Shown here piece by piece: positions 44,575-53,010 of a stretch of 64,000 nucleotides of DNA. The notes under the pieces were generated by a model. That model ran no database searches, was not told where the DNA came from, and saw only the letters and a list, made by a program, of their open reading frames with translations. A program made the translations under genes and the position numbers. The first letter of the stretch is position 1; each line of letters starts with the position of its first letter. Source of the DNA: Streptomyces lincolnensis (GTDB lineage: Bacteria; Actinomycetota; Actinomycetes; Streptomycetales; Streptomycetaceae); assembly GCF_021173675.1 (NCBI RefSeq), contig NZ_JAIHON010000012.1:62001-126000 (forward strand). The letters are read 5' to 3'.

Positions 44575-45582
44575 TCACGCCAGTGTCGCCACCAGGATCG
44601 CCTTGATCGTGTGCATCCGGTTCTCCGCCTCGTCGAAGACGACGGAGTGCGCCGACTCGAACACCTCGTCGGTCACCTCCAGGGACTCCAGACCGTGGGA
44701 CTCGTATATCTCCTGCCCCACCTTCGTGCCGAGGTCGTGGAAGGCCGGCAGGCAGTGCAGGAACCTCACGTCCGCGTTGCCGGTGGCGCGCAGGACGTCC
44801 ATCGTCACGGCGTACGGCGCCAGCGCGGCGATCCGCTCGTCCCAGACCTCCTTGGGCTCGCCCATGGAGACCCAGACGTCGGTGGCCACGAAGTCGGCGC
44901 CGACGACACCCTCCGCCACGGACTCGGTGAGCGTGACACGGGCACCGCTGACCCCGGCGAGCTCGCGGGCCCGGTCCACGACCTCCTGGGCGGGCCAGTA
45001 GGACTTCGGGGCGACGATCCGGACGTCCATGCCGAGCAGGGCGCCGGTGATCAGGTAGGAGTTGCCCATGTTGAAGCGGGCGTCGCCGAGGTAGGCGAGG
45101 ACGATCTCCTGGACCGGCTTGTCGCTGTGCTCGGTCATGGTGAGGACGTCGGCGAGCATCTGGGTGGGGTGCCAGTCGTCGGTGAGGCCGTTGTAGACGG
45201 GGACGCCAGCGAACGCGGCGAGCGTCTCGACCGTGTCCTGCGCGTCACCGCGGAACTCGATCGCGTCGTAGAGCCGCCCCAGGACGCGCGCGGTGTCCTT
45301 CGTGGACTCCTTCTTGCCGATGTGCGAGCCGGAGGGGTCGATGTACGTCGTCGAGGCACCCTGGTCGGCCGCGGCGACCTCGAAGGAGCAGCGGGTGCGC
45401 GTGGACGACTTCTCGAAGATCAGCGCGATGTTCTTCCCGCGCAGGTGACGTGTCTCGGTCCCCGCCTTCTTGGCAGCCTTGAGCTCGGCGGCCAGCTCGA
45501 CCAGGCCGAGGAACTCCTGCGCGGTGAAGTCGAGCTCCTTGAGGAAGTGGCGCCCGGCGAGGGCGGTCGGGACGGTCGCCAT
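44575..45582 (-). CDS. argF: Ornithine carbamoyltransferase, ArcB (catabolic) type
   Basis: A 335-aa transcarbamylase. Carbamoyl-phosphate residues lie in EKSSTRTRCSFE and HPTQ; ornithine residues lie in DVWVSMGE and FLHCLPAFHD. The length and position after arginine deiminase fit the ArcB type, which splits citrulline to ornithine and carbamoyl phosphate, rather than the shorter biosynthetic ArgF of about 305 residues. The ATG start is 59 bp after the arcA stop. In the gap the octamer TCTATACG occurs twice, 20 bp apart (45621 and 45641), as a possible regulatory repeat. No carbamate kinase gene is nearby, so the ATP-forming last step must be encoded elsewhere or be absent. Confidence 0.93.
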   Translation of the reverse strand: MATVPTALAGRHFLKELDFTAQEFLGLVELAAELKAAKKAGTETRHLRGKNIALIFEKSSTRTRCSFEVAAADQGASTTYIDPSGSHIGKKESTKDTARVLGRLYDAIEFRGDAQDTVETLAAFAGVPVYNGLTDDWHPTQMLADVLTMTEHSDKPVQEIVLAYLGDARFNMGNSYLITGALLGMDVRIVAPKSYWPAQEVVDRARELAGVSGARVTLTESVAEGVVGADFVATDVWVSMGEPKEVWDERIAALAPYAVTMDVLRATGNADVRFLHCLPAFHDLGTKVGQEIYESHGLESLEVTDEVFESAHSVVFDEAENRMHTIKAILVATLA

Positions 45583-45641
45583 GGGGGCGCTCCAGAGGTG
45601 CGGGAACAGGACTCTGGAAGTCTATACGATGAGCAGCATTT

Positions 45642-46862
45642 CTATACGGCCGCCCGCTCGACCGGGCAGCTCATGCACCGCGGGCCGCCCCGCCCCCGCC
45701 CCAGCTCGCTGCCCGGGATCTCGATCACCTCGATGCCCTGCTTGCGCAGGTGGGTGTTGGTGGTGGCGTTGCGCTCGTAGGCGACGACGACGCCCGGCTC
45801 GACGGCCAGGACGTTGCAGCCGTCGTCCCACTGCTCGCGCTCGGCCGCGTGCACGTCCTGGGTCGCGGTCAGGACCCGGATCTCGCTCAGCCCGAGGGCG
45901 GCGGCGATCGCGCGGTGCATGTGCTCCGGGGGGTGGTCGGTGACCTTCAGCTCCTCGCCGACGCCCGGCTCGATGGTGTACGAGCGGAGCATGCCGAGGC
46001 CCGCGTACTGGGTGAAGGTGTCGCCGTCGACCATCGTCATCACGGTGTCGAGGTGCATGAAGGCACGCCGCTTGGGCATGTCGAGGGCCACGATCGAGCG
46101 CGCCGAGCCCGCCTCGAACAACTTGTGCGCGAGCATCTCGACGGCCTGGGGGGTCGTTCTCTCGCTCATGCCGATGAGGACGGCGCCGTTGCCGATCACG
46201 AGGACGTCACCGCCCTCGATGGTGGAGGGGTAGTCGGCCTGTCCCTCCGACCAGACGTGGAACGTTTCGTCACGGAAGAGGGGGTGGTGCCGGTAGATCG
46301 CCTCGAAGTGGACGGTCTCGCGCTGCCGGGCGGGCCAGCGCATGGCGTTGACGGAGACTCCGTCGTAGATCCAGGCCGAGGTGTCGCGGGTGAAGAGGTG
46401 GTTGGGCAGAGGGGCGAGGAGGAAGTCGTCGAGCTCCATGACGTGGAAGCGCACGGAGGTCGGCTCGGCGTGCGCCTCCAGGAACTCCCGCTTGGTCATG
46501 CCGCCGACGAGGAGTTCGGCCAGTTCCGCGGCGGGGAGCGGGTCGAAGGCCGCCCGGAGGTGGTCGGTGGCCAGGACGCCGTACTCCTTCGCGTCGAAGA
46601 CCCGGTCCAGGACGAGGGCACGGGCCGCCGGGATCGCCAGGGCCTCGGTGAGCAGGTCGCCGAAGAGGTGCACGGCGACCCCGCGGTCGCGCAGCACGTC
46701 GGCGAACCCGTCGTGCTCGGCGCGTGCCCGGCGCACCCACAGCACGTCGTCGAAGAGCAGGGCGTCCTTGTTGCTGGGGGTGAGCCTTTTGAGCTCTAGA
46801 TCCGGCCGGTGCAGGATGACGCGGCTGAGCCGCCCGGCCTCGGAGTCGACATGGAATCCCAT
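45642..46862 (-). CDS. arcA: Arginine deiminase
   Basis: Converts arginine to citrulline and ammonia, 406 aa. Active-site motifs are present: FTRDTSAW, EGGDVLVIG, HLDTVMTM and the nucleophile cysteine in GGPRCMSCPVER near the C-terminus. The ATG at 46862 (MGFHVDSEAGRLSRVILHRPD) has GGATGGAG just upstream; 11 codons of open frame before it are not family-like. It is the first gene of the arcA-argF pair. In aerobes the pathway can feed ATP or nitrogen under oxygen limitation; nothing in the sequence shows how it is induced. Confidence 0.95.
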   Translation of the reverse strand: MGFHVDSEAGRLSRVILHRPDLELKRLTPSNKDALLFDDVLWVRRARAEHDGFADVLRDRGVAVHLFGDLLTEALAIPAARALVLDRVFDAKEYGVLATDHLRAAFDPLPAAELAELLVGGMTKREFLEAHAEPTSVRFHVMELDDFLLAPLPNHLFTRDTSAWIYDGVSVNAMRWPARQRETVHFEAIYRHHPLFRDETFHVWSEGQADYPSTIEGGDVLVIGNGAVLIGMSERTTPQAVEMLAHKLFEAGSARSIVALDMPKRRAFMHLDTVMTMVDGDTFTQYAGLGMLRSYTIEPGVGEELKVTDHPPEHMHRAIAAALGLSEIRVLTATQDVHAAEREQWDDGCNVLAVEPGVVVAYERNATTNTHLRKQGIEVIEIPGSELGRGRGGPRCMSCPVERAAV

Positions 46863-46977
46863 GTCTCCATCCTGACCACCGGGGAGCGGGTTCACCCGCC
46901 GGTCGGCCGTTTCGGCACCGTCTTGTGCTCATCGTGGTGACACCGCCGGGCAGGTCATCCGCCGGGCAGGGGCCCGG

Positions 46978-48780
46978 TCATCCGCTCGGCAGGGGCTGGA
47001 GCAGTTCCGGGCGGGCCAGCATGCGGCGGGCGGCACGGCCCGGGTCGAGCAGCGCGCGGGCCACGATCCAGCCCGCCAGCGCGTGCGGCTCGGCCGGGTC
47101 GGCGGCCAGCTCGTCGGCGTACCGCGCGAGGGCGGCGGCCGGGTGCCCGGCGGCCAGGTGCTCGTCGCCGGTGCGCGGGGCCGTGGGGCGGGTGGCGAAG
47201 GCGTGCGTGCGCAGGTCCGGCCAGGCGGTGCGGTCGGGGCGGAGGCGGGCGGTGGGCGCCGGGTGCGCGGGATCGGGGTCCGGCGCCACGTTGCGCAGCC
47301 GCCACTCGGTGCGGTGCAGGGCGGCGGCCGTACGGGCACGGGCGAGCGCGGCCGGCGGGACGGGTTCACGCAACCAGCCGTCCAGGGTCCGCGCGAGCCC
47401 CGAGACGAGGGCACGGCCCTGGGGGGTGAGCCGCCCCTCGATCAGCAGCGTCCGGACGACGAGGCGGGCCTGCGTGCGGCGCAACGCGAAGTGATAGCCG
47501 GCGGCCTCCGGGCCCTCCAGCCCCTCTGACCCCTCCGGCCCATCGGCCCTCTCCGGTCCCTCCGGCCTCTCGTGTCCCTTCGTCGCCACCGCCAGCCGGT
47601 CCCGCCAGAATCCCGCGACGCCCGTGAAGGCGTACGCGCCGTGCAGGAGGCCGGTGAGGTGGCGGGGGTCGGGGCGCCAGGGGGCGTAGTAGCGCTCCTC
47701 GCGGTCGTCGTCGAGGAGCGGGAAGAGGTGGAGGAGCGCGGCGAGCTTGCTGTGCTGGAACTCGTGGACGAGGGTCTCGGCGAGGGCCAGGGGCGAGGAG
47801 GGGCGGGCTATGACCATCGCGCCGAAGGAGTCGCCGCTGGAGGCGGAGACGCCGACGGTCGGCGGGGCCGGAGGCAGGACGGCGGTACGGCCCCAGGGCA
47901 CCACGGAGCGGATCGCGGCCGGGTCCAGCCGCCCGGGACCCGTGCCGCCCGGCACGGAGAGCACGCCGACGGCCTCCTCGAAGAGCCGCTGCCACGCCTC
48001 CGCCTCCGCGTGCTCCAGCCGGGCGGGGGGCAGGGGGTCGTCGAGGTCGCGGTAGGGGTCGAGGTCGTCGAGGGGGATGGCGACCGGGCCGCTGGGGGTG
48101 CGATGGGTGAGCGTGCGCAGGGGGAGCCAGGTCGGTTCGGTGGGCGGGGGGTCCGACGCCACGCTCGGGCGAATCGTTTCCGCCGAAGTGCCGCTTGGCA
48201 GCGCCTCCGTGGCCGGACGGACCGTCAGCCGCGCCTCGCCCCCGCCCCGCCCCGGGCCGGCGAGGCGCAGCACTCCCCCCTCGGTCCGAGCCCGCCCGAC
48301 CCGCACCCCCGTGTCGGCACCCGGCAACCGGGCCAGCCCCAGACCGGGCAGATACAGGCCGCCGTCCGCGAGCGGCACCCGGAGGTCCGTCTCCGTCCCG
48401 GCCAGCAGGGACGCCGAGACCGCAAGCGAGCAGAGGTGCCCCGCCTCGGACCACAGCTCGGGCCCCGTCGCGGTGCCGTGGAGGCGGCGCAGCAGGTGGG
48501 CGATCCAGCCGCCGGTCGCCGGGGCGAGCAGCAGCCGGTCGACCGGTTCGGGTGCCCGTGCCGCCGCCTCCTTCAGGACGGTCCATGCCTCGGCGGCGGG
48601 AGTGAGCGGGGTGGACAGCGGGCCCAGGCCGTCCAGCAGGGTGCGCAGGAGCAGCAACCGGCGCGCCCGTTCGGCCCGTTCGAAGAAGGCGACGGTCTCG
48701 GCGGAGCCACCCCCGGCGGCCACGTCCGCGAAGAGCCGGTCCGGCATACGGAACGGGGCGTGACGCTGCTCGCTGGTCAT
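46978..48780 (-). CDS. HExxH-motif protein of the FxsA/FxsB peptide system (putative peptide beta-hydroxylase)
   Basis: A 600-aa protein with the metal motif HEFQH at 339-343 in ETLVHEFQHSKL. It belongs to the family found with FXSXX-COOH peptides and radical-SAM maturases; some members are alpha-ketoglutarate-dependent peptide beta-hydroxylases. The N-terminal half is helical. The middle has a Glu/Gly-rich low-complexity insert (about 400-425, EGPERADGPEGSEGLEGPE). The C-terminus has a TPR-like pair (AGHPAAALARYADELAADPAEPHALAGWIVARAL). GGAGG lies eight bases before the ATG. The small FxsA-like gene is 92 bp upstream on the same strand. The iron and 2-oxoglutarate use and the substrate are inferred. 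Confidence 0.8.
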   Translation of the reverse strand: MTSEQRHAPFRMPDRLFADVAAGGGSAETVAFFERAERARRLLLLRTLLDGLGPLSTPLTPAAEAWTVLKEAAARAPEPVDRLLLAPATGGWIAHLLRRLHGTATGPELWSEAGHLCSLAVSASLLAGTETDLRVPLADGGLYLPGLGLARLPGADTGVRVGRARTEGGVLRLAGPGRGGGEARLTVRPATEALPSGTSAETIRPSVASDPPPTEPTWLPLRTLTHRTPSGPVAIPLDDLDPYRDLDDPLPPARLEHAEAEAWQRLFEEAVGVLSVPGGTGPGRLDPAAIRSVVPWGRTAVLPPAPPTVGVSASSGDSFGAMVIARPSSPLALAETLVHEFQHSKLAALLHLFPLLDDDREERYYAPWRPDPRHLTGLLHGAYAFTGVAGFWRDRLAVATKGHERPEGPERADGPEGSEGLEGPEAAGYHFALRRTQARLVVRTLLIEGRLTPQGRALVSGLARTLDGWLREPVPPAALARARTAAALHRTEWRLRNVAPDPDPAHPAPTARLRPDRTAWPDLRTHAFATRPTAPRTGDEHLAAGHPAAALARYADELAADPAEPHALAGWIVARALLDPGRAARRMLARPELLQPLPSG

Positions 48781-48872
48781 CGGCGGGACCTCCGGTCGCG
48801 GATGCGGACATGCGGGGACCCCGGCGGGGCACGAGGGAACCTGCCGGGGCCGGGCCGTCGGGTGGGCGGCGG

Positions 48873-49109
48873 TTATTCGGCGCGGGCGCCGCCACCGCCT
48901 CCCTCGCCGCCGCCCCTGATGCTGCCGCGGGCGCGCAGGACCTCCGCCAGCAGGCGGGTGGCGGGGCGGAGCGGGGCCAGACCGTCCACGGCGGTCAGGG
49001 GCAACGCGGCGACGTCCGCCAGATCCGACTCCCAGACGTGCACCGCCGCATCGGCGGCCGGCTCACGGGCGGTGGCTTCGGCGTGGTGCAGAGCGGGCGG
49101 CCGGTCCAA
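48873..49109 (-). CDS. FxsA-like small peptide (precursor candidate) without an FxSxx end
   Basis: A 78-aa acidic, Ala-rich protein from a TTG start with GGGGGAG four bases upstream. Its central phrase DVAALPLTAVDGLAPLRPATRLLAEVLRAR matches the leader-like part of FXSXX-COOH (FxsA) precursors. True FxsA peptides end in Phe-x-Ser-x-x; this one ends in a Gly-rich tail (GGGEGGGGGARAE), and no frame gives the motif. It is followed by the HExxH gene, so the pair could be a precursor and its modifying enzyme, or a decayed RiPP locus. No radical-SAM gene is in the window. Confidence 0.6.
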   Translation of the reverse strand: MDRPPALHHAEATAREPAADAAVHVWESDLADVAALPLTAVDGLAPLRPATRLLAEVLRARGSIRGGGEGGGGGARAE

Positions 49110-49209
49110 GATGCTCCCCCTTCTCGCACGGTGGCACGCGATGCCCCGTGTCCCTTTCCATCATGGCCATTCCTGAGCGGGTCGAAAACCGTACGATCAC
49201 GCCACTCGA

Positions 49210-50334
49210 TCATTTCCGATCGCTCGGTCGCCGCGCCGCGGCCGCGAATTCGCGCAGCGCGGCATCCAGTTCGTCCCTGCGTCCGGGGTGGTCGTCGACG
49301 GAGACCACGGCGTCGAACAGGTCCCCGAGCGCCTCCGGATGGTGCCTGCCGAGCGAGTTGAGGATGCCGACGACATCCGTGCGGGCCTTGGTGTGACGGG
49401 GCAGGGTCGACGTGACGGCGGAGTCCAGTGCGGAGACCACGGTCTGCCGTTCGGTGGGGTCGTCCATCAACGGGTAGGCGAGCAGCGCCCGCACGGCCCG
49501 CTGGAGCGGGGAGACCGGACGCCGTTCCGGGGTCGGCGCGGGCATGGGGAGATCCTCGGTGCGGTCGGGGCTCTGGAGGCGTATCTCGGGATACTGAAGG
49601 GTTCGTCCCGCTTCCCTGAGGGCCGCGATACGCGTTCGTACGGCCGGAAACAGTTCCTCCGGATCCGGCGGCGCGGGCAGGACGGCGGTGCGGTCGGCCA
49701 GGAGGTCGAGCAGGACGTCGGAGAAGAGTCCGGTGCCGCGCACGGGGTCGTTGACGGCGACCCGGCCGCGGCCCGCGGCGCGCAGCAGGGTCTGCCGGTG
49801 CACGAGATTGCGCCGCCCCACGGGCAGCGCGTCGGCCGGCAGGTGCTCCCGGAAGGCGAGGTCCTCCTCGAAGGTCTCGCAGGCGTCGACGACCCACAGC
49901 TGGTCGGCGAAGCCGGGCACGGCGTCCGAGGCGTAGCGCTCCAGCGCCGAGTCCAGGTCGATGCCGAGCTTGTCGGCGGTGGTGGCGTCGGCGCAGAACA
50001 GCCGGAGCGCCCCGGCCCGGTCGAGCACCCCGTGCCCGCCCCACCACACCCACAGCACGTCGCCCCCGGGCACCGAGGGCAGCTCGCGGACGAGTACCCG
50101 GCGCAGGGTGGCCTGGTCGGCGGCCTGGTACGGGACGTCGGGGACGTACGGCGGCAACGGCGCCAGGTGCAGCCGGAGCTGGGACCGCGGGACCCCGGCC
50201 GCGCTCAGCAGCCGGTGGAGGCGGACGGCGTCCCGGGCCGGTCCGGGCAGGTCCCAGGCGGCGCCGGCGCCGTACCGCTCGATGCCCACGATCAGGGCGT
50301 GCACCCGGGCCGGATCCCCTCGCGTGCCCGTCAC
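49210..50334 (-). CDS. Caspase-like protease with a C-terminal effector-associated domain
   Basis: A 374-aa C14-type (caspase/metacaspase fold) peptidase. Strand 1 is VHALIVGIERY; the dyad is H101 (WWGGHGVLD) and C152 (VVDACETFEED). Residues 285-372 form a helical bundle (PLQRAVRALLAYPLMDDPTERQTVV, then a long amphipathic run ending DELDAALREF). It resembles the effector-associated (EAD2-type) adaptor domain and also the N-terminus of the VMAP-type protein at 60149. The GTG start overlaps the hydrolase stop (GTGA). In NTP-dependent conflict systems such proteases act as death effectors. Targets are unknown. Confidence 0.82.
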   Translation of the reverse strand: MTGTRGDPARVHALIVGIERYGAGAAWDLPGPARDAVRLHRLLSAAGVPRSQLRLHLAPLPPYVPDVPYQAADQATLRRVLVRELPSVPGGDVLWVWWGGHGVLDRAGALRLFCADATTADKLGIDLDSALERYASDAVPGFADQLWVVDACETFEEDLAFREHLPADALPVGRRNLVHRQTLLRAAGRGRVAVNDPVRGTGLFSDVLLDLLADRTAVLPAPPDPEELFPAVRTRIAALREAGRTLQYPEIRLQSPDRTEDLPMPAPTPERRPVSPLQRAVRALLAYPLMDDPTERQTVVSALDSAVTSTLPRHTKARTDVVGILNSLGRHHPEALGDLFDAVVSVDDHPGRRDELDAALREFAAAARRPSDRK

Positions 50335-51518
50335 GGCAGGCGGTCCACGATGTGCCGGTACACCGCCGGGTTGGTCCAGTAGGCGCTGTGGGCGGCGGGG
50401 AACGGCTGGCGGCTGTCGACGGCCACGTCGGTGACGCGGTCCGGGAAGAGGCCCGCGCCCAGGTAGGAGAGCAGGTCGCGGGGGTCGTAGAGGTTGAGCC
50501 AGGCGGGGACGTGCGCCGGCAGCGGGGCCGGGGGTTCGAGGGAAGGCAGGGAGCCGGACTCGTAGAGGAAGGGGCCCTGGGAACCCGCCGTCACCAGCAG
50601 CCGGACCTGGGGCAGCGGGGCCGCGACGAGCGTGTCCAGGGCGATGATGCCCCCGAGGCTGTGGCAGACGAGCGCGACCGGTGGCTCCAGTCCGGCGACG
50701 AGGGTGCGCAGGTCGGCGCGGACCTGCTCGCCGCGGGCGAGATAGCGCAGGATGTCCCCGGCGGCGGGGTGCGCCGCCTCGGTGAGGACGCGCCGACGGC
50801 GTACGACGGCGTGGGACGCGGCGGAGTTCGCGGCCCGCAGCAGCAGGGAGCGCAGTCCCCGTTCGGTGCCCCGGGGCGGCGCGCCGAGGGCTTCGGCGAG
50901 TCGGTCGGTGACGGTGTCGCGGGTGTCGCCGGTCGGCACGAGCGGGGCGTCGGCGTCCAGGGCGTCGGCGACGATCCGTGCGCTCAGGCTGCGGGCGGCG
51001 ATCACCGCGAGGTCGCCGGCGTCGAGGGACTCGGCGGCCGGCGCGAGCAGGGGGTGGCCCGCCAGGTCCGTCGCGGCCCGCGCCAGGCCGGGACCCAACT
51101 CGGCGGCGGGGGCGTCTCCTTCGGCGGCCAGTGCGGTCAGCCGTGCCCGGAGTTCCTGGTGGGGCGGGACGGATCCGGGCGGACGTTCGACGACGGGTTC
51201 CGCGGTGGCCGCGGCGAGGGCGAGTTCGGCGTACGGATCGGCGTAGAGGGCCGCCCAGGCGGCGGTGGTGTCGTCGGGGGCGCAGGGGGCGTAAGGGGCG
51301 GTCGGTGCCTCCGACAGACCGCGCGCGGTGGCACCCGGTGAGGGCGGAAGACTCGCCCCACCTGCGGAGAGCGTGGCGCCGTGCGTGCCTCCCCAGTAGT
51401 ACGGCACGATGCGAAGTCCGTCGCGCAGCGCGGTCAGCCCGGCCGCGACGCGCCCCGCAAGCTTCGAGAAGCCTGGTTCGCGTACCCCTGTCCCATGGAT
51501 GAAGACGACCGCCGTCAT
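50331..51518 (-). CDS. Alpha/beta-hydrolase effector
   Basis: A 395-aa protein that begins MTAVVFIHGTGVREPGFS, an alpha/beta-hydrolase strand with the oxyanion HGTG. It has the nucleophile elbow CHSLGG (VALVCHSLGGIIALDTLVA, about residue 290) and a late histidine candidate in AAHSAYWTNPAVYRHIV. The middle 150 residues are Ala/Pro-rich and unlike classic lipases. It is coupled to the caspase-like gene, and the two read as a pair of effector enzymes. GGGGAG precedes the ATG at 51518; open frame further upstream is antisense to the antiporter. Lipid or peptide ester cleavage is possible; no substrate can be named. Confidence 0.8.
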   Translation of the reverse strand: MTAVVFIHGTGVREPGFSKLAGRVAAGLTALRDGLRIVPYYWGGTHGATLSAGGASLPPSPGATARGLSEAPTAPYAPCAPDDTTAAWAALYADPYAELALAAATAEPVVERPPGSVPPHQELRARLTALAAEGDAPAAELGPGLARAATDLAGHPLLAPAAESLDAGDLAVIAARSLSARIVADALDADAPLVPTGDTRDTVTDRLAEALGAPPRGTERGLRSLLLRAANSAASHAVVRRRRVLTEAAHPAAGDILRYLARGEQVRADLRTLVAGLEPPVALVCHSLGGIIALDTLVAAPLPQVRLLVTAGSQGPFLYESGSLPSLEPPAPLPAHVPAWLNLYDPRDLLSYLGAGLFPDRVTDVAVDSRQPFPAAHSAYWTNPAVYRHIVDRLP

Positions 51519-51669
51519 GTGCTCCCCGTGACACCGGTGAAGTGGTGTGTACGACTTCCGTTCCTGCGTCAAGTTACCAGTACCATAAGGAGGTTGGGGT
51601 CGAGCACACATGCGAAGACCCTCCCTCGGCCGGAACCGCGGCCTCGACAACCGGACACCAGGGGGACCC

Positions 51670-52986
51670 GTGAGCCCTGACGCGATGGTCATGCACGTCG
51701 TGGGAGCCTCGGCCCTGATCCTGGTGGCCGCGCACACGGCGGGCTGGCTGGCCAGGATGCTGAAGCAGCCGTACATCGTGGGCCAGTTGACCGCGGGCAT
51801 AGCGCTCGGCCCCTCCCTGCTCGGCACGCTCGCGCCGGACGCGTACCGGACGTTGTTCCCGGCGGAGATCGGACCGGCGCTGACCGGGTTCGCCCAGTTC
51901 GCCCTGGTCGTCTTCCTGTTCGCCATCGGGTACGAACTGGATCTGAAGGTCCTCGGCGCCCGGGCGCGTTCGGCGGTGACCGTGGCGCTCGCGGCGTTCG
52001 TGGTGCCGATGGCCGTGGGCAGCGCGAGCGCGCTGCTGTTCCGGGACCAGTTGCGCGCGTTGGGGATGCCCCGGGACCTCTCCCCCGCGATGGTGGTGTT
52101 CGCCGGGGTGGCCCTGTCGATCACGGCGGTGCCGGTGCTGACGGCCATAGTGCGGGAGAACGGCCTGGCCTCCACCGTGCCCGGGATCGTGGCGGTGTCC
52201 GCCGCCGGGCTGCTCGACGTGGTCGGCTGGACGGTGCTGGCCGGCGCCCTGATGGACGGCGGGAGCGGTGATCACGCGATCGGGTGGCCGTTGCGGGTGC
52301 TGTTCGCCGTCGGTTTCGTCGCACTGATGGCCCTCGTGGCCCGCCCCCTGCTGCGCCGGCTCCTGTGGGGCACCCGCATGGAACCCTCGCTGCGGTTGGC
52401 GCTGCTCATCGGCTTCGCGCTGGGCTCGGCCTGGGTCACCCAGGCCATCGGACTGCACGTCATCTTCGGCGCGCTGCTCGCGGGCGCCGTGGTGCCCCGG
52501 GAGGAGGGCGGCACGCTCGATCCGGATCTGCTGCGGCCGCTGCACGACGTCGGTTCGCTGCTGCTGCCGTTCTTCTTCGTCGTCTCGGGGCAGTCCGTCG
52601 CGCTCGCCGGCATGGACGCGACCGGCTGGACGGTCCTGCTGGTGGTGACGGCACTGGCCGTCGTCACGAAGATCGGCAGCGGCACGCTGGCGGCCCGGCT
52701 GACCGGGCTGGACCGCCAGGACGCGCGGACCGTGGGCGTCCTGATGAGCACCCGCGGTCTGACCGAGCTGATCGCCCTCAACGCGGGCCTGCAGGCGGGC
52801 CTGTTGAGCGAGCCGCTCTACACGATCCTGGTCTTCATGGCGCTGGCCACGACCCTGTTCACCCAGCCCCTGCTGCTCCTGGTCCGCCGTCTCGGCGAAC
52901 GGGAGCTGCGCCGCGTCGCGGAGCGGCCCGTCGGCCGGCACTCCCAGGACGGCACGGCGACGGAGCCCGTGGGCGACCTGAGCTGA
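51670..52986 (+). CDS. CPA2-type cation:proton antiporter
   Basis: A 438-aa monovalent cation/proton antiporter with about 12 membrane segments. Family features are LKQPYIVGQLTAGIALGPSLLG, LFAIGYELDLKVL (the carrier-acid region) and GLTELIALNAGL near the end. There is no cytoplasmic RCK/TrkA-N domain. The start is the GTG at 51670 (MSPDAMVMHVVGASAL) after GGGGGA; the frame is open back to 51610 with a charged stretch that does not look like a helix. It lies on the opposite strand from the conflict island and splits it in two. It may be an old resident gene rather than part of the system. Confidence 0.9.
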   Translation: MSPDAMVMHVVGASALILVAAHTAGWLARMLKQPYIVGQLTAGIALGPSLLGTLAPDAYRTLFPAEIGPALTGFAQFALVVFLFAIGYELDLKVLGARARSAVTVALAAFVVPMAVGSASALLFRDQLRALGMPRDLSPAMVVFAGVALSITAVPVLTAIVRENGLASTVPGIVAVSAAGLLDVVGWTVLAGALMDGGSGDHAIGWPLRVLFAVGFVALMALVARPLLRRLLWGTRMEPSLRLALLIGFALGSAWVTQAIGLHVIFGALLAGAVVPREEGGTLDPDLLRPLHDVGSLLLPFFFVVSGQSVALAGMDATGWTVLLVVTALAVVTKIGSGTLAARLTGLDRQDARTVGVLMSTRGLTELIALNAGLQAGLLSEPLYTILVFMALATTLFTQPLLLLVRRLGERELRRVAERPVGRHSQDGTATEPVGDLS

Positions 52987-53010
52987 CCGGCCGCCCCGGG
53001 CGCGTGACCG

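Noticed and set aside
51670..52986. Antiporter as a membrane effector of the conflict island
   Set aside because: It is on the other strand, has a complete ordinary CPA2 sequence and no adaptor domain, so nothing ties it to the system except position.
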